DNA from: Parachlamydiales bacterium
GTDB lineage: Bacteria; Chlamydiota; Chlamydiia; Chlamydiales; JAJFMK01
Assembly: GCA_020050175.1 (NCBI GenBank)
Contig: JAGVKY010000201.1
Coordinates: 1 to 8,906, forward strand
Length of the DNA stretch: 8,906 bases
Direction of reading: 5' to 3'
In this document: positions 1 through 7,442 of the stretch, in pieces
How the letters are laid out: every line of letters begins with the position of its first letter
Position numbering within the stretch: position 1 is the stretch's first letter
The notes under the pieces: generated by a model
Told to the model about the DNA's origin: nothing
The model's input: the letters and a program-made list of their open reading frames with translations, nothing else
Database searches by the model: none
Position numbers and translations under genes: made by a program

Positions 1-20
1 AGACTTAATAGGTTGATATT

Positions 21-1505
21 ATGACTCCTGTCTCTTCGAAAAGTTTTCTAGACCACCTGGGAACTAGAGGTAACTTTTGTGGTTATATGAAAGGTGTTTT
101 TTCTGACCGTATAGTAGTAAGACATTTTGAAAGCGTCAGAAAGTCTCTATTGCCTACCCACTCTTTTGAATTGGATCCTGGGCAACAAACCACTGTCTTT
201 GTCAAAGAGGGGCAAGTTAAGCGGGCTTGGACTGTTAGTGAGTCTTTTAGCTTTTCAGTGGAACCGAAAACAGCCATGAAAGCGCTTAGACAAGCGAAAG
301 ATGATATTGCTAAAGACTACGAGATGGGCCACTTGGCGGCCGCCAAAGAGAAATCTTGGGAGGTCCTTTCTTCCCTTCCAGAACTTTTACAGGCCTTATA
401 TGAAAGGGGGCGGGTCGAAGAACTGCACAAGGCTTTCAATGCCATTACGGCTTCTGGACGTCCTTATGTTCCTCTTGATAAGCCTAAGATTGTTGCCTCT
501 ATCATTGAGGATGTAAAAAAAGGGCGGCTGGAGGCTATTGCAACTTTTGCTTCTCTCTTGCAACCCTCTCCCGAGCAAGCCTTGACGATCGAAAGTGGGG
601 GAGCTGTTGGTCTATATCCCCCATTAAAAAGATATCAAACTTTGAGGGATCTGGAAGGGTATGCAGAAGTAAACTTACGCTTGGCACAAATTTATGCAGA
701 AGGGAGACTCCATCGTTTTTCGGGAGAAAATCGACGCCCACTTTCAATTATTCCAGAGGAAAGATTCCGAAGAATTGAAGATCTTTCGTGGGGAGAGCCG
801 CGCATTTTAGATATGCTTTCTCATTTATATGTCGATAGCAGTGAAGTGAGTCAAAAAGTAAAAGAAGAAGGATTCGCTCGTCTTGAAATCGAAGAGCGAA
901 AAAGGGGGGTGACGTTTTCTGGTCTCACTCGGATGTACATTGCCCAGCTTTCAGGTACGCCAGGCCTAAGTGATGTTCTTTTTGAAAGGGCAATGAAAGG
1001 AGATCATCTAGCTTTTCAGTCCTTTATTTTAATTTGTGCTACAGAACCCTTTTCTTTCGGATTGTCTCAAAAGATCAATGCTCTAAAAGAGTTAAATCCT
1101 AAAAAATGGGCCGAAATTAATATCCAACTTCTAACTGCAAAATTCTTCCCAGTGGGCACTGAATTTCCTTTAGGAGAAAGATTTGAATTGGCGTTATCAC
1201 TTTTGGAAAAATTTGGCGAAGAGGGTTCTGGTCCTCTTATGGACTATTTTTTGCATTCAGATTTTTTAGAACGGTTTTCTCGGGAAGATCAAGAAAAATA
1301 TTTGGAAAGAATCGCCCATTTCGGCCTCCCTCCAGATTACAAGCTGCCTCACAAAGGTCAGATTCAAAATACCCTCGCTTGGATACGTGGCTATTCCGGC
1401 AATGCGTATGGACTTTTTCAGATTATGTCTGTGACCGAAAATGAAGTATGGCCGATTGTGAAAACTCTTTTAACCCTTCAAGAGCTATCTAAAATCATCA
1501 AATAA
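21..1505 (+). CDS. hypothetical protein, 494 residues, mostly helical, cytoplasmic
   Basis: I do not recognise this protein. It is a long intact frame starting at ATG 21; a weak AGG at 10-12 lies 8 bases upstream and could serve as ribosome binding site. There is no signal peptide and no membrane segment. The sequence is rich in charged helical stretches. Some segments resemble helical solenoid repeats, for example around residues 218-233 (AEVNLRLAQIYAEG), which recalls Sel1/TPR helices, but no regular repeat period is visible to me. The C-terminal third contains a Phe/Glu/Lys-rich helical region and ends with an amphipathic helix (LLTLQELSKIIK). No catalytic motif could be seen. A small reading frame follows after 7 bases on the same strand, so the two were probably co-transcribed. 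Codon use looks like a genuine chlamydial gene. A secreted effector or scaffold role is possible in an intracellular bacterium but nothing in the sequence proves it. Confidence 0.8.
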   Translation: MTPVSSKSFLDHLGTRGNFCGYMKGVFSDRIVVRHFESVRKSLLPTHSFELDPGQQTTVFVKEGQVKRAWTVSESFSFSVEPKTAMKALRQAKDDIAKDYEMGHLAAAKEKSWEVLSSLPELLQALYERGRVEELHKAFNAITASGRPYVPLDKPKIVASIIEDVKKGRLEAIATFASLLQPSPEQALTIESGGAVGLYPPLKRYQTLRDLEGYAEVNLRLAQIYAEGRLHRFSGENRRPLSIIPEERFRRIEDLSWGEPRILDMLSHLYVDSSEVSQKVKEEGFARLEIEERKRGVTFSGLTRMYIAQLSGTPGLSDVLFERAMKGDHLAFQSFILICATEPFSFGLSQKINALKELNPKKWAEINIQLLTAKFFPVGTEFPLGERFELALSLLEKFGEEGSGPLMDYFLHSDFLERFSREDQEKYLERIAHFGLPPDYKLPHKGQIQNTLAWIRGYSGNAYGLFQIMSVTENEVWPIVKTLLTLQELSKIIK

Positions 1506-1512
1506 GATTGAA

Positions 1513-1878
1513 ATGACTGTACGCCTTCAAACAACCCAAAAAAAACTTTACGGATTCGATCCTGTTGAAATTTGCCAAACCTTATTAAGCAAAGAAGGGA
1601 TGATGCTCGTTAAGTCAGAGCATTCAGGACGGGCAACGACTGAGCTTTTCAACAAAGCGATTCAGGATGGTGAGTGGGTGTTAGGTTGAGATGGGATGAA
1701 TTAATCCTGCATTTGAGAGCCGGTGGATCGCTTGTTTGTCTTCTCTCGCAGGGTTGGAAACCTGTGGGTCAATCTTGCCTTGCTCCTCGAACAATTAGAG
1801 GTAGACGACCGCGTTCATCTTTCCATTTATCTAGGATTTTATCGACAAATCTCTTCATTTTCCCTCATTCAAGTATAA
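1513..1878 (+). pseudogene. probable degenerate gene downstream of the 494-residue protein gene
   Basis: An ATG at 1513 opens a 58-residue frame (begins MTVRLQTTQKKLYGFD) that stops at TGA 1687. The same frame has two further stops at 1702 and 1714 and is then open again from 1717 to TAA 1876. That second part reads like real protein (NLWVNLALLLEQLEVDD, then IYLGFYRQISSFSLIQV). In the gap between them the +2 frame is open and gives a plausible bridge (LRWDELILHLRAGGSL, about 1686-1733). Two compensating frameshifts, near 1683 and 1740, would therefore restore one protein of about 120 residues. I infer a recently broken gene. The alternative is that the 58-residue frame is a genuine small gene and the rest is noise. 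A run of eight A at 1538-1545 lies inside the intact part. I recognise no family. This entry accounts for most of the 439-base gap before uvrB; the remaining stretch 1879-1944 is AT-rich and shows nothing clear. Confidence 0.45.
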
Positions 1879-1944
1879 ATTTATCGTCTCTTTTGTACAT
1901 GATATGTATGAAATTGCCGTCTTTTTTATACAAAAAGGAGGTGT

Positions 1945-3933
1945 TTACGAGGTGATTTCGAATTGCTTGAGGGCGCGGATTTGGTCACGGAGTTTGCCGG
2001 CATCCTCAAACTGAAGCTCTTTGGCTTTCTTCCGCATCTCCTTTTCGAGCGCCTTGATCTTTTTGTCGATAGTTTCTGCTGTCATTCTCTCATGGTGGAA
2101 GAGGTTTTCAATGGGCACCTCTTCGTTTAATTCTTCTAGAGGGGTACTGACGAGAGGTTTAATCGAACGAATGACAGTTGTCGGTGTGATCCCATGAGCC
2201 TCATTGTAGGCTTTCTGGATGGCACGCCGTTTTTCGGTGGTGTCGATCGTCGCTTGGATCGATTTGGTGATCTTATCGGCATAGAGGATCACACGCCCTT
2301 CTGAGTTACGAGCCGCCCGTCCACAAGTTTGGATAAGGCTGGTTTCGGAGCGTAAAAAGCCTTCTTTATCTGCGTCGAGGACAGCCACTAAAGAGACTTC
2401 AGGAATATCCAATCCCTCCCTTAAGAGGTTAATTCCAATCAGCACATCAAAGGTCCCTGCTCGAAGGTCGGCAATGATGGCAGAACGTTCAATGGTGTCG
2501 ATGTCTGAGTGAAGGTATTTAGCTTTGACATTGAGGTCGTTAAGATAACGACTGAGATCTTCAGCTAATTTTTTAGTAAGTGTTGTGACGAGGACTCTTC
2601 CACCCTTTTCGGTGTGTTTACGGATCTCTTCTAAGCAGTTATCGACTTGCCCTGTGGCTTTACGGATTTCAACTTCTGGATCCAAAAGCCCTGTCGGTCG
2701 AATGACCTGCTCGACAACTTTGCCCCCCGATTCCGAAACTTCGAAAGGGCTAGGGGTGGCAGAAACATAGACCACCTGATTAAACCTTGCGTAAGCTTCG
2801 TGAAAGGTTAAGGGACGGTTGTCATAGGCAGAAGGCAATCTAAATCCAAAATCGACTAGAGCAAGCTTTCTCGACCGATCGCCGTGGCACATAGCATGGA
2901 TTTGCGGAAGTGTCTGGTGTGATTCGTCGATAAAAAGGAGAAAATCTTTAGGGAAATAGTCGATAAGGCAAGAAGGGGGTTCTCCCGGATTACGCTGGCT
3001 AAAATGGCGAGAGTAGTTCTCGATCCCTTTGCAAAAACCGATCTCTTGGATCACTTCCAAGTCGTAAGCGGTTCTTTGTTGGATTCTTTCTCTCTCTAGG
3101 AGGCGCCCCTCTTGTTCGTAAAAGTCTAACCGCTCGCGTAGTTCCTGTCGGATGGTGATGACAGCCTCTTCTCTCACCTCTTCGGGAGTGACGTGGTGGG
3201 AACTTGGGTAAATGGCAATTCTGTCGAGGCGGGCAATCGTTTTGCCCGTGAGAGGATCAAAGGAGGTGATTCTTTCCACTTCTTTATCAAAGAGTTCGAT
3301 TCTTACCGCTGTCTCTTCGTAGGCTGGAAAAACCTCCAAAAGATCCCCGCGGACCCTAAAAGTTCCCCGAGAAAAATCATAATCATTCCTCTTATATTGC
3401 ATCTCTACCAGGTGGAGAAGGAGATCGTCGCGCCTGACCTCTTTACCCGTGGAGAGCTCAAGATGCATTTTCCGAAAAAATTCAGGGGAGCCTAGACCGT
3501 AGATGCAAGAGACAGAGGCAACAATGAGAACATCTTCCCTTTCTAACAGAGACCGAGTGGCCGAAAGGCGCATCCGATCGATCTCATCATTGATTGCCAT
3601 ATCTTTTTCGATATAGGTATCGGTCCTGGGGATATACGCTTCGGGCTGGTAGTAGTCGTAGTACGAGACGAAATACTCAACCGCGTTATGGGGAAAGAAG
3701 CTTTTAAACTCTTGGTAGAGCTGTGCGGCTAATGTTTTGTTATGAGCAATGACGAGAGTGGGCTTTTGTACCTGTTGGACGACGTTCGCCATCGTAAAGG
3801 TTTTTCCAGACCCGGTAACTCCTTTTAAAACTTGTGAGCGCAAACCATCCTTGACCCCTTTGGAAAGGGCCTCAATCGCCTTAGGCTGATCGCCTGTTGG
3901 CTGAAAAGGTGTTTCAAGTTGGAATTTCGGCAT
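1945..3933 (-). CDS. uvrB: excinuclease ABC subunit B
   Basis: UvrB is the ATP-dependent damage-verification helicase of nucleotide excision repair; it is loaded on DNA by UvrA and recruits the nuclease UvrC. With the start used here the protein has 662 residues, the normal family length. Visible motifs: Walker A GVTGSGKT at 38-45; the beta-hairpin that clamps the DNA strand, YYDYYQPEAYIP at 91-102; motif II DESH at 336-339; SATPSPFE at 391-398; motif VI QTCGRAAR at 535-542; and a C-terminal UVR domain at about 622-658 that contacts UvrC. The start was chosen at ATG 3933, giving MPKFQLETPF, because GAGAGG lies 7 bases upstream and family members begin here. A GTG at 3981 would add 16 residues lying wholly over trpS and is unlikely. 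The gene overlaps the end of trpS by 20 bases and is last in the operon. No convincing intrinsic terminator was seen after it. Confidence 0.98.
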   Translation of the reverse strand: MPKFQLETPFQPTGDQPKAIEALSKGVKDGLRSQVLKGVTGSGKTFTMANVVQQVQKPTLVIAHNKTLAAQLYQEFKSFFPHNAVEYFVSYYDYYQPEAYIPRTDTYIEKDMAINDEIDRMRLSATRSLLEREDVLIVASVSCIYGLGSPEFFRKMHLELSTGKEVRRDDLLLHLVEMQYKRNDYDFSRGTFRVRGDLLEVFPAYEETAVRIELFDKEVERITSFDPLTGKTIARLDRIAIYPSSHHVTPEEVREEAVITIRQELRERLDFYEQEGRLLERERIQQRTAYDLEVIQEIGFCKGIENYSRHFSQRNPGEPPSCLIDYFPKDFLLFIDESHQTLPQIHAMCHGDRSRKLALVDFGFRLPSAYDNRPLTFHEAYARFNQVVYVSATPSPFEVSESGGKVVEQVIRPTGLLDPEVEIRKATGQVDNCLEEIRKHTEKGGRVLVTTLTKKLAEDLSRYLNDLNVKAKYLHSDIDTIERSAIIADLRAGTFDVLIGINLLREGLDIPEVSLVAVLDADKEGFLRSETSLIQTCGRAARNSEGRVILYADKITKSIQATIDTTEKRRAIQKAYNEAHGITPTTVIRSIKPLVSTPLEELNEEVPIENLFHHERMTAETIDKKIKALEKEMRKKAKELQFEDAGKLRDQIRALKQFEITS

Positions 3934-4987
3934 CCTTTTTCCTCTCGCGGGCCACACGCGAAATTTTTTCCCAATGGCCACGGAGTCCCATTAGACTCTT
4001 CATCTCCTTCAAGTTTTTATCCGTGATTTCTTTCACTTTCAACGTCCCTTCGTAGACGATTTCTTCTACCAGCCCTTTCTCTTTTTCAAAGAGAGCTCTT
4101 CTTTCTCGAAAGGGGTTTAAAAACCGGTTAAGGGCAGCAGCGAGCGATTTTTTGACATCCACATCTCCAATGGTCCCCTCCTGATAACGCGTTTTTAGAT
4201 CAGCGACTTCATCTTTTTGGTCGTTGAAAACATCGTGATAAATGAAAGTGGGATTTCCTTCGACCGTTCCAGGAATATGGGCGTGGATCCTATTGGGATC
4301 GGTGTACATCCCCGCGACCTTTTTCTCGACGGTCTTGGCATCATCCGAAAGAAAGATGCAGTTGCCGGCAGATTTGCTCATCTTTCCTTTGTTATCTGTC
4401 CCTACAAGGGTAGGCGTTTGGATAGGCAAAATTTCGGGTAGAGGGAAGAAATCTCCGTAGTAGAGATTAAAACGTCTGGCGATATCGCGCGTCAATTCAA
4501 TATGAGCTTCGTTATCTTTGCCTACAGGGACAAGATGGGGCTTAAACATGAGGATGTCAGCTGACTGCAAGACAGGGTAACCGATCAGTCCAAAAGGGAT
4601 CATGTCATCGCTGATATGGGCATTCCTTGCCATTTCTTTGAGGCTAGGAAGGCCAGAAAGGCGATTAAGAGAAACCAACATCTCAAAAAAGAGATTCATC
4701 TCATAGGCAGCAGGGATTTCTGACTGGAGGTAAATCGTTGTTTTTTTGGGATCGATGCCGGTGGCCAGATAATCTAGGACATTTTCTCGGGTATTTTCTC
4801 TGATCTGGAGGATCGATTCTTTATCAGGTTTTGTCGTCAGTGTGTGGAGATCGGCAATGATAAGAAAACACTCATAAGTATCCTGCAGTGCGACGCGGTA
4901 TTTGAGCGAACCCACGTAGTGGCCAAGATGGAGCTTTCCTGTAGGGCGATCGCCTGTTAATAGACGTTTTTTTTCAGAGTTTGACAT
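3914..4987 (-). CDS. trpS: tryptophanyl-tRNA synthetase
   Basis: This class I aminoacyl-tRNA synthetase activates tryptophan with ATP and transfers it to tRNA-Trp in the cytoplasm. The 357-residue protein has the Rossmann-fold signatures: TGDRPTGKLHLGHYVGS at 11-27 with the HIGH-type motif as HLGH (20-23), the tryptophan-pocket region GYPVLQSADILMF at 136-148, and an intact KMSKS at 202-206. The length is slightly above typical bacterial enzymes of about 330-350 residues; the extra residues are a charged C-terminal tail (RVARERKKDAEIPT). The start at ATG 4987 lies inside the last codons of tyrP_2, overlapping it by 14 bases. No Shine-Dalgarno sequence is visible before it, so translation is probably coupled to the permease. 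Its 3' end overlaps uvrB by 20 bases. The position directly behind two aromatic amino acid permeases suggests joint control of tryptophan uptake and tRNA charging. Confidence 0.98.
   Translation of the reverse strand: MSNSEKKRLLTGDRPTGKLHLGHYVGSLKYRVALQDTYECFLIIADLHTLTTKPDKESILQIRENTRENVLDYLATGIDPKKTTIYLQSEIPAAYEMNLFFEMLVSLNRLSGLPSLKEMARNAHISDDMIPFGLIGYPVLQSADILMFKPHLVPVGKDNEAHIELTRDIARRFNLYYGDFFPLPEILPIQTPTLVGTDNKGKMSKSAGNCIFLSDDAKTVEKKVAGMYTDPNRIHAHIPGTVEGNPTFIYHDVFNDQKDEVADLKTRYQEGTIGDVDVKKSLAAALNRFLNPFRERRALFEKEKGLVEEIVYEGTLKVKEITDKNLKEMKSLMGLRGHWEKISRVARERKKDAEIPT
3941..3946 (-). promoter_or_regulatory. ribosome binding site deciding the uvrB start
   Basis: On the minus strand GAGAGG is followed by 7 bases and then ATG 3933. 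It lies inside the end of trpS and supports the ATG over the upstream in-frame GTG at 3981. Confidence 0.7.
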
Positions 4988-6161
4988 AGATTTCGTGCAG
5001 GATGACGGCTAAGGATAAAATCACGACGACCAAGAGCCCGAAAAGGCCCCCAGGAGCTTGATAAAGGGTGTCTTGACCCTTCTTTCTCCCTTGGTAAACT
5101 AAAAGGGCAGGAAGAATGGCAAGGAGTGTTACCACACCAAAGGCCCCCGCATATTCCAAAGAACCTAAAAAAGCCTCTTTGCTTTGCAAAGTGATGATCA
5201 AAGGGGGGGTAAAGGTCAGGACATAAAGACTGATCCTCCCAAACTTGCTTTTGGGGATTTTGAAACCATCTGCCAAGAAGTCGAAAAGACTCAAAGAGAC
5301 CCCTAAAAAGGAGGTGGCAATCAAAAAGAAGGAGAAGAGTTTGAAAAGTTGGGAGATGATCGATTGGCCAAACATGCTCCGGATGATTTCGAGATCAAGG
5401 CATGCTCCCTCGAGAGACTCATGCACAGGGCAAGACGTAAATGAGCTCATCACGCTGAGAGTCACTCCCTCCCAAATGAGATAAACAAGCAAAGGAGCCA
5501 AACTGCCGATAAAAAGGGCTTTTTTGATCGATTTTACATCGCGATCAAGATAACCCACTATCGAGGGAATAATGATGTGGTAGCCAAAAGAGACAGAGAC
5601 TAAGGAAATAGCCGCTGGCAGATAGGACCAATCAGAAACGAGCAGTTTTTCGAGTCTTAAATGGGGAACCAATAAGAGAAGGATCCCCAAAAAGCAGACC
5701 CCTAAACCGATCATCATCCACCGATTGAAGATGTCAACAGCTTCTGTTCCCTGGTAAATCGCATAGCCAAAGAGAAGAAGCATGGGGATAAAACCGACCC
5801 ATTCGGGAGTGTCGGGACCAAAGAAGGGGACAAGCCAGCTCAGGACGATAGGGGCAGAACCAGAAAGGTAGGCTGTCGTTAAGGCATAAAGGAGGAAAAG
5901 ATAAAAAATCCACGTAATGGCTTGTCCTGTGATCCCAAGACGATCTCTCGCCATGGTGACCAAGTTGGTGCCTGAAGGAAAAGAAAGAGTTGCTTCTAGA
6001 AGGAGAAAGGAGGTGTAGAGCATGAAAGCCCAGTAAGCGATCAACAGAAAAGCAGCAGGAAGATATCCGCTTGGCCCTGTAACAATAGGCAAAGCGAGCA
6101 TCCCAGCGCCGATGGTTGTCCCGGCAACTAGGAGAGCAACTCCAATGATTCGACTATTCAT
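4974..6161 (-). CDS. tyrP: aromatic amino acid permease, HAAAP family, second copy
   Basis: This 395-residue inner-membrane protein belongs to the hydroxy/aromatic amino acid permease family (TyrP, Mtr, TnaB), which imports tyrosine or tryptophan with a cation. It has about eleven hydrophobic segments. The N-terminal unwound-helix motif reads GTTIGAGMLALPI at 14-26. The family motif SFGYH is at 191-195, followed by the loop IVGYLDRDVKSIKKAL; a later SLSLFDFLADG also matches the family. It shares these blocks and overall length with the preceding gene, so the two are tandem duplicates that have since diverged. ATG 6161 overlaps the stop of tyrP_1 in an ATGA, and GGAG lies 4 bases upstream of it. 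The next gene, trpS, begins inside its end. Whether it carries tryptophan or tyrosine cannot be read from the sequence; the link to trpS favours tryptophan for at least one copy. Confidence 0.93.
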   Translation of the reverse strand: MNSRIIGVALLVAGTTIGAGMLALPIVTGPSGYLPAAFLLIAYWAFMLYTSFLLLEATLSFPSGTNLVTMARDRLGITGQAITWIFYLFLLYALTTAYLSGSAPIVLSWLVPFFGPDTPEWVGFIPMLLLFGYAIYQGTEAVDIFNRWMMIGLGVCFLGILLLLVPHLRLEKLLVSDWSYLPAAISLVSVSFGYHIIIPSIVGYLDRDVKSIKKALFIGSLAPLLVYLIWEGVTLSVMSSFTSCPVHESLEGACLDLEIIRSMFGQSIISQLFKLFSFFLIATSFLGVSLSLFDFLADGFKIPKSKFGRISLYVLTFTPPLIITLQSKEAFLGSLEYAGAFGVVTLLAILPALLVYQGRKKGQDTLYQAPGGLFGLLVVVILSLAVILHEIYVKL

Positions 6162-7333
6162 ACGGCTCCAAATTCTTGGGCTATCGTCAAAATAATGATT
6201 CCAACTGATAAGGCGAGAATGACAAGAAGGCCCCCTTTACCGATAGGGAGAAGTTCTTGCCCCTTTTTGCCTAAGTGGTAACGTCCTCTCCATACCATCC
6301 AAACAGGTAAAACACCGTAAAGGATCATCGCCCCAATTCCTCCGGCTAGTTGCAAACCAGTGAGAAAAAGGCGGGGATTGCTGATTCCGAAAAAGAGGGG
6401 AGGTAAAAGGGTCAGAAGCAGAAGGATAAAACGGTTTCTCTTTTTGTTTGCAGGGAGATGGAGCCCATCGGCTAAAAAGTCGATTAAGCTCAAAGCAACA
6501 GCTAAAAAAGAGGTGACGATGGCTAAAAAGACAAATACTTCTGCAATTTTCCCATCAAGAAGCTGAGAGGCACGGGTTCCGTTCTCAATAGCTTTTTGAA
6601 AACCTTGGATGGGAATCGATCCCAAAAAGACCCCTTCCCAGATGAAATAGATGATAAAAGGGATCAAAGTCCCAAGAATAATCCCTAGGCGGATCTTTTT
6701 TTTATCCCGATTCAGATAGCCAGAAATTGTAGGGACAAGGTTGTGATAGCCAAAAGAGACAATAAAGACAGGCATGATGAAAAGAGCCTTATCCCAATTG
6801 CGATAAGAGAGATTTTCGGTAGAAATTTCGGCCCAAGAAAGAGCGACTAATAAAATGTAAGTCAGTACAAGCCCGATCATGAGAATACGGTTCATCCCAT
6901 CAGTTGCCTCCCTTCCTAAAAAAAGAAAGAAACCCACTAAAGCGGTTAGAACTGTCGCGAGCAAATAGGGCGAAGTGTTGAGTCCCAGCCGCTCGAACAT
7001 GTCGTGCAAAATTGACCCAGATGCTGAGACATAGGCGACTAAAAGGGAGACGAAGAGGAAAAGAAAGAAGACCCAGGCGATCAATGCTCCGATTTTCCCC
7101 ACACTTCTTTGGGCCATTGTGACAAGCGAAACCTCATCGCTTGACCAGAGGTAGACCTCGGCTAAAAGAAGACCTGTAGAGGTCATCAAGGCCCAGGCAA
7201 CCAGAAGAGCCAAGCTCGATGGTAAAAACCCTGCTACTGAGGTAATGATCGGCAGCCCAATAATTCCTCCACCTACCGAACACCCGGCAATGAGGAGAAT
7301 GGAGCCAAAAAGATGATTCTTTAGGTGAGTCAT
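6158..7333 (-). CDS. tyrP: aromatic amino acid permease, HAAAP family, first copy
   Basis: This is the first gene of the operon: a 391-residue membrane transporter of the TyrP/Mtr family, with about eleven membrane segments. Family blocks are the N-terminal GCSVGGGIIGLPI at 17-29, SFGYH at 193-197 followed by TISGYLNRDKKKIR, and ALSLIDFLADGLHLP near residue 290. Glycine replaces alanine in the N-terminal GAG motif relative to the second copy, a position lining the substrate path in this fold, so the copies may differ in substrate preference (inference). The start ATG 7333 has no Shine-Dalgarno sequence; the upstream bases are an AT-rich run. A 33-codon open frame from 7431 ends in TGA overlapping this ATG, which could couple translation. 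Chlamydiae are poor in amino acid biosynthesis and known members carry two adjacent tyrP genes (CT817/CT818 in C. trachomatis, from memory), which fits import from the host. Confidence 0.93.
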   Translation of the reverse strand: MTHLKNHLFGSILLIAGCSVGGGIIGLPIITSVAGFLPSSLALLVAWALMTSTGLLLAEVYLWSSDEVSLVTMAQRSVGKIGALIAWVFFLFLFVSLLVAYVSASGSILHDMFERLGLNTSPYLLATVLTALVGFFLFLGREATDGMNRILMIGLVLTYILLVALSWAEISTENLSYRNWDKALFIMPVFIVSFGYHNLVPTISGYLNRDKKKIRLGIILGTLIPFIIYFIWEGVFLGSIPIQGFQKAIENGTRASQLLDGKIAEVFVFLAIVTSFLAVALSLIDFLADGLHLPANKKRNRFILLLLTLLPPLFFGISNPRLFLTGLQLAGGIGAMILYGVLPVWMVWRGRYHLGKKGQELLPIGKGGLLVILALSVGIIILTIAQEFGAV

Positions 7334-7357
7334 TGAAGAAAAATTTTTAATTTGGTA

Positions 7358-7371
7358 TTTCCAATTGGAAA
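7358..7371. repeat. perfect 14-bp palindrome, candidate operator
   Basis: TTTCCAATTGGAAA is its own reverse complement. It lies in the divergent intergenic region, 25 bases before the tyrP_1 start. TTGG at 7352-7355 just beside it also pairs with the CCAA of the palindrome, extending the symmetry. It may be a repressor site for the permease-trpS operon; the binding protein is unknown. Short AT-rich palindromes also occur by chance. Confidence 0.35.
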
Positions 7372-7381
7372 AGAGCTAGAT

Positions 7382-7392
7382 GCAAAATTTGC
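7382..7392. repeat. inverted repeat GCAAA-A-TTTGC, candidate operator
   Basis: Two 5-base arms are separated by one base. It sits 4 bases before the shared -10-like box, where it would overlap the -35/spacer region of the rightward promoter and the start-site region of the leftward one. It could bind a dimeric regulator of both genes. Confidence 0.3.
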
Positions 7393-7395
7393 TTG

Positions 7396-7402
7396 GTATA
7401 AC
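7396..7402. promoter_or_regulatory. overlapping divergent -10 boxes
   Basis: GTATAAC reads as TATAAC (7397-7402) on the plus strand for the membrane protein gene at 7443, and as TTATAC (7396-7401) on the minus strand for tyrP_1. The plus-strand leader would be about 35 bases and the minus-strand leader about 55. Neither has a good -35: the minus strand offers TGGCAA at 7420-7425, 18 bases away. Weak -35 elements are usual in chlamydiae, so the call is tentative. Confidence 0.35.
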
Positions 7403-7442
7403 AGACTGATGGAGTTTTGTTGCCAGCTCATAGGATATAAGA

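Noticed and set aside
1860..1944. Intrinsic terminator behind uvrB
   Set aside because: Only AT hairpins (for example CTTTTT-GTATA-AAAAAG on the minus strand, and TACAT-GAT-ATGTA near 1897) are present, without a following T-run.
1674..1955. A 93-codon plus-strand frame between the decayed gene and uvrB
   Set aside because: It starts at GTG without a ribosome binding site, has an unnatural composition in its second half and runs into the end of uvrB; only a short part near 1686-1733 looks protein-like, and that is explained as a frameshifted piece of the decayed gene.
3193..3495. Antisense open frames inside uvrB, trpS and the permeases
   Set aside because: They lie opposite strongly conserved coding sequence and show no family motif or ribosome binding site; they are by-products of the codon pattern of the real genes.
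3934..3981. Longer uvrB start at GTG 3981
   Set aside because: The added residues are encoded by trpS sequence, and the ATG at 3933 has a good ribosome binding site and the family N-terminus.
7334..7442. T-box riboswitch or classical trp attenuator before tyrP_1
   Set aside because: The region is only 109 bases, with no T-box sequence and no terminator hairpin followed by a T-run on the minus strand.
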